NCBI GenBank assembly: GCA_020636045.1
Contig: JACJYP010000001.1
Location: 542,001-606,000 of the forward strand
Reading direction: 5' to 3'
DNA: 64,000 nt
Origin: Lewinellaceae bacterium
GTDB lineage: Bacteria > Bacteroidota > Bacteroidia > Chitinophagales > Saprospiraceae
Positions within the stretch are counted from its first letter, which is position 1. Every line of letters starts with the position of its first letter. Shown one piece after another: positions 60,439 to 64,000 of this stretch. The translations under genes and the position numbers were made by a program. The notes under the pieces are model-generated. The model made no database searches. It worked only from the letters and a program-made list of their open reading frames with translations, and had not been told where the DNA came from.

Positions 60439-62757
60439 ATGAAAATGCGCCATCATCTCATCTTACTGCTCTTTTTTATCGTTGCCGTCAGCAGCGATTG
60501 CCAGAATGCCGCTTCCCTGAACATTATCCCGCAACCGGTCTCGGTGCGGGTGGAAGAAGGCGTGTTCACCCTGACCGCCGATACGCGCATCTACGTCCCC
60601 GAAAACCGGGCCGATTGGGAAACCGCTGCGCAGTATCTGATGATCGTGGCCGGGCAGGGCACGGGTTACCGGCTCAGCAGCCAGCCGATGAAGCGAACGT
60701 ACCGGGAGCCGCGACCCAATTCCATATACTTTTTTGCCGACCCGGACATGGACGGCGATGAGGCGTATCAGTTAAAAGTGACCCCCAACAATGTCTTTAT
60801 TCGCGCGAAAACCGCCGCAGGCGCCTTTTATGCGTTGCAGACACTGCGCCAGCTGTTTCCACCGGCGTTTAACGGGAAAGGAGGCTCGGCACCGGACAAA
60901 TGGACGGCGCCTTGCTGCATAATTGACGATGCGCCCCGTTTCGGCTATCGGGGTTTGCATCTCGACGTCTGCCGGCATTTTTTTCCCGTTTCTTTTGTAA
61001 AAAAATACATCGACCTGCTGGCGGCACACAAGCTCAATACTTTTCACTGGCACCTCACCGACGATCAGGGCTGGCGCATCGAGATCAAAAAACATCCGAA
61101 ACTGCAGACGGTGGCCGCCTGCCGCAACGAAACACTGATCGGCCATTATTCCGATCAGCCGCAACGCTTCGACGGCAAAAAATACTGCGGATACTATACA
61201 CAGGAAGAAGTGAAGGAGGTCGTGGAATACGCGCGCAGGCGTTTCGTGACGATCATTCCGGAAATAGAAATGCCGGGGCATTCGCAAGCGGCCTTGTCGG
61301 CCTATCCGGAACTCGGCTGCACCGGCGGGCCATACTCGGCGGCCACGCTTTGGGGCATTTTCGACGATGTTTTTTGTGCCGGCAATGAAAAAACCTTCGA
61401 ATTCATCGACGAGGTGCTGGAAGAGGTCTGTGCGCTGTTTCCCGGTCCTTATGTGCACGTCGGAGGCGACGAATGCCCCAAAACGCGCTGGGAAGCCTGC
61501 CCGAAATGCCAGCAGCGCATGAAAGCGGAAGGCCTGAAAAACGCGCATGAATTACAGAGTTATTTTATCCGCCGGGCGGAAGCCATGCTGGCCAAACGCG
61601 GGAAAAAACTCATCGGATGGGACGAAATTCTGGAAGGGGGCCTGGCGCCGACTGCCACTGTGATGAGCTGGCGCGGTACGGCGGGCGGCATCGCCGCGGC
61701 CAAAGAGCGGCACGACGTGATCATGACCCCGGGCTCGCACCTGTATTTCGATCATTATCAGAGCGACCCCGCGACCGAGCCGACCGCGATCGGCGGCCTG
61801 ACAACCCTCGAAAAAGCCTATTCCTTCGAACCGGTGCCGGAATCGCTTAGTCCTGAAGAGGCCCGGCATATTCTGGGCGCCCAGGCGAACATGTGGACGG
61901 AATACATGGAAACGTCCGATTATGTGGAATACATGGCGTACCCGCGCGTATGCGCGCTGGCAGAGGTCGTGTGGACCCCCGCAGCGAAAAAGAACTGGCC
62001 TGATTTCGTCCGGCGCCTCAGGCATCACTTCGCCCGGCTCGACGCGATGGAAGTGCATTATGCAAAGAGTTATTTCGACGTGTCAGCGTCATTTGCCGGA
62101 GGGAAAGTCAGCCTGAGTGCGCTCGATCCCGATCTGACCATCCGCTACACTGTGAACGGCGACGAGCCCTCCCCCGCTTTTCCTGTTTATGACGGCCCGT
62201 TCCGGATACAAAAAAGCACCACGGTAAAGGCCGCAGTATTCGATGGTGAGAAGCAGATGGGGAAAACCTGCGCGGTGCACTATCTCATACACAAAGCCAG
62301 CGGCAAATCGTACACGATGCCGCGTATCCCCGATCAGTATACCGGGGGCGAGCAGTACGCCCTGACCAACGGCGTGACGGGCAACATCAAAACCTGGGGC
62401 AACTGGGTAGGACTGGTCAACCACGATATCGACCCTGTGATCGATTTGGGTGAGCCGACGGCGTTCGCACGCGTGAGTGCCCGTTTTGTCAACAGCAAGG
62501 TATCGTGGATATACCCGCCGCGCAGCATTGCGGTGTATGGATCCGGTGATGGCGCCGAATTCACATTGCTGGCCCGGCAGGAGCTCCCCGCCGATACCAT
62601 GGACGGTATTTCGGTTGAACAGGTCGTTTTAAATACACCCGGCGCCAAGGTGCGGTACCTGAAGTTCATCGCCGAAACCTTCGGTGTGATCCCTGAAGGC
62701 GCAGCGGGAGCAGGCAACGGCGCCTGGCTGTTTATCGATGAAGTGGTAGTGGAATAA
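60439..62757 (+). CDS. Beta-N-acetylhexosaminidase (GH20)
   Basis: A 772-residue secreted enzyme. The signal peptide ends near VAVSSDC. A GH20 N-terminal domain (about 27-165) is followed by the catalytic barrel with RGLHLDVCRHFFP, HWHLTDDQGWRIEIKKHP and the catalytic pair Asp344-Glu345 in HVGGDECPKTRWEAC. Near residue 560 comes a chitobiase-type C-terminal segment (RYTVNGDEPSPAF), then an F5/8-type carbohydrate-binding domain to the end. It removes terminal GlcNAc or GalNAc from chitooligosaccharides, peptidoglycan or glycans in the periplasm. A Cys in the signal region could also be a lipidation site. The gene is monocistronic. Confidence 0.94.
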   Translation: MKMRHHLILLLFFIVAVSSDCQNAASLNIIPQPVSVRVEEGVFTLTADTRIYVPENRADWETAAQYLMIVAGQGTGYRLSSQPMKRTYREPRPNSIYFFADPDMDGDEAYQLKVTPNNVFIRAKTAAGAFYALQTLRQLFPPAFNGKGGSAPDKWTAPCCIIDDAPRFGYRGLHLDVCRHFFPVSFVKKYIDLLAAHKLNTFHWHLTDDQGWRIEIKKHPKLQTVAACRNETLIGHYSDQPQRFDGKKYCGYYTQEEVKEVVEYARRRFVTIIPEIEMPGHSQAALSAYPELGCTGGPYSAATLWGIFDDVFCAGNEKTFEFIDEVLEEVCALFPGPYVHVGGDECPKTRWEACPKCQQRMKAEGLKNAHELQSYFIRRAEAMLAKRGKKLIGWDEILEGGLAPTATVMSWRGTAGGIAAAKERHDVIMTPGSHLYFDHYQSDPATEPTAIGGLTTLEKAYSFEPVPESLSPEEARHILGAQANMWTEYMETSDYVEYMAYPRVCALAEVVWTPAAKKNWPDFVRRLRHHFARLDAMEVHYAKSYFDVSASFAGGKVSLSALDPDLTIRYTVNGDEPSPAFPVYDGPFRIQKSTTVKAAVFDGEKQMGKTCAVHYLIHKASGKSYTMPRIPDQYTGGEQYALTNGVTGNIKTWGNWVGLVNHDIDPVIDLGEPTAFARVSARFVNSKVSWIYPPRSIAVYGSGDGAEFTLLARQELPADTMDGISVEQVVLNTPGAKVRYLKFIAETFGVIPEGAAGAGNGAWLFIDEVVVE

Positions 62758-62840
62758 AAACGCGGTTTGGGAGTATGAAGAGTGATAATTCGTATTTTTC
62801 AGGGTTTTTGAATGACATCGCACACCTAAGTTACCTTCCT

Positions 62841-63737
62841 ATGAATCAACATTTTCTTTTTCGGACGTTCCTGCTGCTGGCATGTTTTGCGTTGACCGGC
62901 AGCGCTGCCGCGCAGACCATTCCTCAAGACTCCTCTGTACAGGTATCTATCACGACGACAGACGGAAACGAGTATGTCGGGTACATCGTGGACCAAACAC
63001 CGGAGCATATTTCCCTGAAAACCGAAACCCTGGGCACGATCAACATCCCCAAAAAGATCATAAAAACTGTGCAGACAGTGCGCAAAGAGCAAATCGTCGA
63101 TGGTGAATACTGGTACGACAATCCTTACGGCACGCGGTATTTTTTCGGCCCGAACGGATATGGATTGCGCAAAGGCGAAGGGTATTATCAGAACGCCTGG
63201 ATATTTTTCAACCAGTTTAGTTACGGCATCACGGACAACTTTACCATAGGGGCCGGTATCGTGCCGTTGTTCCTGTTTTCAGGAACATCTACTCCTGTCT
63301 GGATCACCCCGAAAATATCCGTGCCGCTCAGCAAAGACAAAATTAATCTCGGCGTCGGTGGTTTGTTCGCCGCAGTACTGGGAGAAGATGATGGCTCTTT
63401 TGGCGTGGCTTACGGCCAGTTGACCTTTGGCCCGCGCGACCGCAACCTGAACCTGGGGCTGGGATACGGATATGCCGGTGACGACTGGGCAAGTACGCCG
63501 ACGGTGTCGGTCAGCGGAATGTACCGCACCTCCAAAAAACTGGCGCTGATGACCGAGAACTATATTTTTGATACGGGCGATGAAGACCTGTTTTATTTGC
63601 TCTCCTTCGGCATGCGCTTTATCGGACGCCGCACGGCCATCGATGCCGGGTTGTTTTTCCCGACCGCAGACGGCGATTTTTTCGCTGTACCCTGGCTGGG
63701 GTTGAATGTTGCACTTGGGAACCCTTCCAACGATTAA
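62841..63737 (+). CDS. Outer-membrane beta-barrel-like protein
   Basis: A 298-residue exported protein. The signal peptide (FLLLACFALTGSAAAQ) precedes a short SH3-like or Sm-like beta domain (VSITTTDGNEYVGYIVDQTPEHI-type, residues about 33-75), and then an amphipathic beta-rich region (WIFFNQFSYGITDNFTIGAG, VGGLFAAVLGEDDGSFGVAY, LGLGYGYAGDDWAS) that looks like an outer-membrane barrel. I recognise no specific family. The ATG at 62841 begins the signal peptide; the frame also opens at 62775. It lies 83 bp after the GH20 gene. A repetitive element follows its stop. Confidence 0.72.
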   Translation: MNQHFLFRTFLLLACFALTGSAAAQTIPQDSSVQVSITTTDGNEYVGYIVDQTPEHISLKTETLGTINIPKKIIKTVQTVRKEQIVDGEYWYDNPYGTRYFFGPNGYGLRKGEGYYQNAWIFFNQFSYGITDNFTIGAGIVPLFLFSGTSTPVWITPKISVPLSKDKINLGVGGLFAAVLGEDDGSFGVAYGQLTFGPRDRNLNLGLGYGYAGDDWASTPTVSVSGMYRTSKKLALMTENYIFDTGDEDLFYLLSFGMRFIGRRTAIDAGLFFPTADGDFFAVPWLGLNVALGNPSND

Positions 63738-63746
63738 TCCTCATTT

Positions 63747-63903
63747 GGAACGATAAAATAATAAATTCTCAATTTAGGCGGCCTAATTTGCCGCTAAAGT
63801 GCGTTGTTCGTCGGTTACGTAGCGCCGCTATGCGCCCTCCTCACGCCTTCATTAGCACCAAATTAGTCTCCCCGAAATCGGGAACCTATTATTTTATCGT
63901 TCC
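63747..63903. mobile_element. MITE-like element with 17-bp terminal inverted repeats
   Basis: A perfect 17-bp inverted repeat (63747-63763 and 63887-63903) bounds 157 bp. Inside are more paired segments: TTAGG/CCTAA flanking CGG near 63774-63786, CTAATTTG near 63783 with CAAATTAG near 63869, and a GTAGCGCCGCTATGCG hairpin near 63829. No open frame is present, and no clear target-site duplication was seen. It resembles a non-autonomous transposable or foldback element. The remaining bases to 64000 show nothing recognisable. Confidence 0.6.
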
Positions 63904-64000
63904 TTAATACCGAGAGGCTGCGGGTGTGGCGTACTTGCGTTACATTTACCCGAATTAATACGGAAAACGCTTAAAAACGTGGCAACACCCGCAACTTCAA

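Overview
This window looks like a chromosomal piece of a Bacteroidota bacterium, most likely from the Saprospiria/Chitinophagia side of the phylum. That placement is inferred. It rests on type IX secretion sorting domains (type A at the end of the 32329-33891 protein, type B at the end of the 36751-41436 protein), a Bat aerotolerance-type operon, a DUF4293 protein, Y_Y_Y-type regulation and repeated promoter -7 elements of the form TAnnTTTG ahead of housekeeping genes. No rRNA, tRNA, CRISPR array, integrase or intact transposase was seen.

Layout. 1-9.2 kb: housekeeping genes (fabF end, acpP, pyk, a Fur-family regulator), a membrane patatin, a CBS/CorC protein, lptC, a FemAB-like acyltransferase and a GbsR-type regulator. 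9.4-17.2 kb: one co-directional MoxR/DUF58/BatA/BatB/BatC operon containing two extra genes. 17.2-21.9 kb: a 2-oxoglutarate oxygenase, an FAD oxidoreductase, a VanW protein, DUF4293 and a lipid kinase.

22.2-36.7 kb is the most striking part: a complete-looking beta-glucan (laminarin-type) utilisation locus. It encodes a secreted clan GH-A glycosidase fused to an outer-membrane beta-barrel, a multi-module glycan-binding lipoprotein, a GH16 endo-glucanase lipoprotein, a GPH sugar symporter, two overlapping GH17 genes with no signal peptide, a T9SS-exported binding protein built from the same modules as the lipoprotein, and a membrane-spanning Y_Y_Y/HTH regulator. There is no SusC/SusD pair. The reading offered is surface binding and cleavage, outer-membrane passage (perhaps through the fused barrel), GPH import and cytosolic GH17 hydrolysis, with expression tuned by the local regulator.

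36.7-41.4 kb encodes a giant repeat-containing surface protein on the opposite strand. 41.5-49.5 kb is an accessory patchwork: a 21-bp minisatellite in frame with a lipoprotein stop codon, a stand-alone EAD11-like protein, an adenylate/guanylate cyclase preceded by an alcohol-dehydrogenase remnant, a MNT nucleotidyltransferase with an N-terminally truncated HEPN partner, related 47-bp repeats on either side of that pair, a methyltransferase and an HsdR_N-type protein.

49.5-63.7 kb returns to core functions: two S9 peptidases, CreD, a haem-binding protein, RlmD, a PlsC-type acyltransferase, homoserine kinase, a START-domain protein, a GH20 hexosaminidase and an outer-membrane protein. The window ends in a 157-bp element with perfect 17-bp inverted ends that resembles a MITE. 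All family calls were made by reading motifs; no database search was run.
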